In this document: positions 62,186 to 64,000 of the stretch, piece by piece
Numbering within the stretch: position 1 is the first letter of the stretch
How the letters are laid out: each line of letters opens with the position of its first letter
Assembly (NCBI RefSeq): GCF_029892105.1
Contig: NZ_JARZAJ010000023.1
Span: 1 to 64,000, forward strand
Length of the DNA: 64,000 nt
Origin: Kitasatospora sp. GP82
GTDB lineage: Bacteria; Actinomycetota; Actinomycetes; Streptomycetales; Streptomycetaceae
Reading direction: 5' to 3'
Notes under the pieces: generated by a model
Databases searched by the model: none
Told to the model about the DNA's origin: nothing
What the model saw: the letters and a program-made list of their open reading frames with translations, nothing else
Made by a program: the position numbers and the translations under genes

Positions 62186-64000
62186 GTGGCCGCTTATCTC
62201 GACAGTGCCGCAGCAGGCAGCCCGCAGGCCCCCGCAGAGGACGCGCCGCCCCCGCCGCCGGAGTTGGTGGCGCTGGCGCATGCGCACGGGGTGGACAGTA
62301 CGTACGACCCGGGCAGTGGTCCGGTGTCGGTGGCGGCGCACACCCTGGTGGCGGTGCTGGCCGCGCTCGGGGTGGATGCGGGTACGCCCGAGGCCGTGCG
62401 GGAGGCGTTGGAGCGTCACCGTGCCGAGGTGGCAGGAAGGTTGCTCCCGTCGTGTGTGACGGTCCGGGCCGGGCAGCGGACGGCGCTGGACGTGCCGGCC
62501 GGGGCGCGCCTCGGCGTCGAGCTGGAGGACGGCGGAGTGTGGACGCTGCCGGCCGGGCGTTCGCACTGGCTGCCCGCCGATCTGCCGCTCGGGCGGCACC
62601 GGTTGACGGTGAGCCTGTCGGGACGGAGCGAGAGCGCGGCGCTGGTCGTCGCGCCGCAGCGGGTGCCCGGGCCGAAGGGCCGCAGCTGGGGCTTCCTGGC
62701 GCAGCTGTACTCGGTGCTGTCGGAGCGCTCGTGGGGGATGGGCGACCTCGGCGATCTGGCCGAGCTGGCGAGTTGGTCGGGCAGCGCGCTCGGGGCGGGC
62801 TTTCTGCAGATCAACCCCCTGCACGCTGGACGTCCCGGCGCACCCTCCGATCCTTCCCCCTACCGCCCCTCCACCCGCCGCTTCGCCGACCCGGTGCACC
62901 TGCGGATCGAGGCCGTCCCCGAGTACGCGTACGCCGACCTCGGTGAACTGCCCGACCGCGGACGGAGGTTGCGCGAGGAGGTGCTGCTGCACGACGGGCT
63001 GATCGACCGGGACGCGGTCTGGGCACTCAAGCGCGAGGCGCTGGAGATCCTGCACCAAGTCCCGCGCGGAGTGGGCCGGGAGGCGGCGTACCGGGCGTTC
63101 GTGCGCCGCGAGGGCGAGTGGCTGGAGCAGTACGCGACTTGGTGCGCTCTGGCGGACGTGCACGGCAGCGACTGGCGCAGCTGGCCGAAGGGCCTGCGCC
63201 GTCCGGGCGCCGGGCAGGTCGCCGCGGCGAAGGCCGAGAGTGCGCAGCGGATCGAGTTCCACCGCTGGCTGGCCTGGCTGGTGGACGAGCAGCTCGGGGC
63301 CGCCCAGCAGGCGGCGGAGCAGGCGGGTATGCCGGTCGGCCTGATCCACGACCTGGCGGTCGGTGTGCACCCCGAGGGTGCCGACGCCTGGGCGTGGCAG
63401 GACGTACTCGCCGAGGGCATCTCGGTCGGCGCCCCGCCGGACGCGTTCAATCCGCACGGCCAGGACTGGGGACTGCCGCCCTGGCGTCCGGATGCGCTCG
63501 CCGCCGCCGGGTACGCGCCGTACGCGGAGCTGCTGCAGGCCTCGGCCCGGCACGCGGGGGCGCTGCGGATCGACCATGTCATGGGCCTGTTCCGGCTCTG
63601 GTGGGTGCCGGCCGGGCACCCGCCGACCCAGGGGGCGTACGTCCGCTACGACGCGGAGGCGATGCTCGGGGTGCTCGCCCTGGAGGCGCACCGGGCGGGC
63701 GCCCAGGTGATCGGCGAGGACCTGGGGACGGTCGAGCCCGGGGTGCGGGAGGAACTGTCGGCCCGCGGGGTGCTCGGCACCTCGGTGCTGTGGTTCGAGC
63801 GGGACTGGCAGGAGAAGGGCGCCGTGCTGCCCCCCGAGCGCTGGCGCGCCGCCTGCCTGGCCACCCTCACCACGCACGACCTGCCGAGCACCGCCGCCCG
63901 CCTCAGCGGTGAGCACGTCGAGCTGCGCCACCGGCTCGGCCTGCTGACCCGCTCGCTGGGCGAGGAGCAGGCCGAGGCTGCGGCCGAACTGGCCGACTGG
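62186..64000 (+). CDS. malQ: 4-alpha-glucanotransferase MalQ, partial (3' end beyond the window)
   Basis: The frame runs uninterrupted from GTG 62186 (AGGAG seven bases upstream) to the last base, 605 codons. MalQ moves alpha-1,4-glucan segments between maltodextrins. GH77 features are visible: an N-terminal actinobacterial extension (1-140), W-G-F-L-A-Q-L-Y and W-G-M-G-D-L-G-D-L near 175, V-G-V-H-P-E-G-A-D-A-W, the signature G-A-P-P-D-A-F-N-P-H-G-Q-D-W-G-L-P-P near 415, R-I-D-H-V-M-G-L-F and G-E-D-L-G-T-V. The C-terminal end of the barrel is missing because the window stops. Confidence 0.95.
   Translation, partial: MAAYLDSAAAGSPQAPAEDAPPPPPELVALAHAHGVDSTYDPGSGPVSVAAHTLVAVLAALGVDAGTPEAVREALERHRAEVAGRLLPSCVTVRAGQRTALDVPAGARLGVELEDGGVWTLPAGRSHWLPADLPLGRHRLTVSLSGRSESAALVVAPQRVPGPKGRSWGFLAQLYSVLSERSWGMGDLGDLAELASWSGSALGAGFLQINPLHAGRPGAPSDPSPYRPSTRRFADPVHLRIEAVPEYAYADLGELPDRGRRLREEVLLHDGLIDRDAVWALKREALEILHQVPRGVGREAAYRAFVRREGEWLEQYATWCALADVHGSDWRSWPKGLRRPGAGQVAAAKAESAQRIEFHRWLAWLVDEQLGAAQQAAEQAGMPVGLIHDLAVGVHPEGADAWAWQDVLAEGISVGAPPDAFNPHGQDWGLPPWRPDALAAAGYAPYAELLQASARHAGALRIDHVMGLFRLWWVPAGHPPTQGAYVRYDAEAMLGVLALEAHRAGAQVIGEDLGTVEPGVREELSARGVLGTSVLWFERDWQEKGAVLPPERWRAACLATLTTHDLPSTAARLSGEHVELRHRLGLLTRSLGEEQAEAAAELADW

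Noticed and set aside
62165-63931. A 588-codon minus-strand open frame at the right end
   Set aside because: The plus strand encodes clear MalQ motifs from 62186 to the window end; the minus frame has no recognisable domain.

Overview
The window is a stretch of chromosome from a high-GC actinomycete, most likely a Streptomycetaceae member (Streptomyces or Kitasatospora). This rests on the very GC-rich third codon positions, the frequent GTG/TTG starts behind GGAGG-type ribosome sites, and the gene set: a second SSB starting MNET, a LAxTG wall protein with a Cys-Gln thioester domain, a GlnX/GlnH/PknG operon, and a sugar ABC importer without its own ATPase. It begins with the last bases of a 5S rRNA and its terminator and ends inside malQ. 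Gene order looks like core chromosome. I see no insertion sequence, prophage, integrase or CRISPR array.

Layout. 0-9.4 kb: two small enzymes, a RecD2-type helicase, citrate synthase, an SDR, and a copper-export unit (copZ-copA) behind a CsoR-type palindrome. 9.8-13.3 kb: a membrane SpoIIE/PP2C phosphatase and a dihydroxyacetone kinase set (dhaL, dhaK, divergent dhaM). 13.3-26.2 kb: a PolA-like polymerase, M3 oligopeptidase, secreted G1 glutamic peptidase, an HTH regulator, secreted GH5, a TetR/acyl-CoA dehydrogenase divergent pair, a crotonase, RidA, GNAT, TetR and tRNA-Arg(UCU). 26.2-34.8 kb: a pair of perfect DnaA boxes before ssb, the LAxTG protein, ettA, thioesterase, truncated globin and an ABC exporter.

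34.9-45.1 kb (minus strand) is the most interesting block. It is a seven-gene operon: GlnX-like membrane protein, GlnH-like binding protein, an unrecognised helical protein, a PknG-type kinase, a PP2C phosphatase, a von Willebrand A protein, and a zinc-ribbon/FHA protein, closed by a terminator. It joins an extracytoplasmic amino-acid sensor to a kinase/phosphatase/vWA/FHA set like the TerY-phosphorylation triads.

45.3-57.8 kb: a nucleosidase, GNAT, isochorismatase with a divergent GlxA-type regulator, a six-gene carbohydrate operon (ROK repressor, binding lipoprotein, two permeases, GH4 glycosidase, BadF-type kinase), MscS channel and HNH endonuclease. 57.9-64 kb: a giant GH84-like secreted enzyme and the start of malQ. 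Many short tandem duplications (15-29 bp) sit at gene ends and in linkers across the window.
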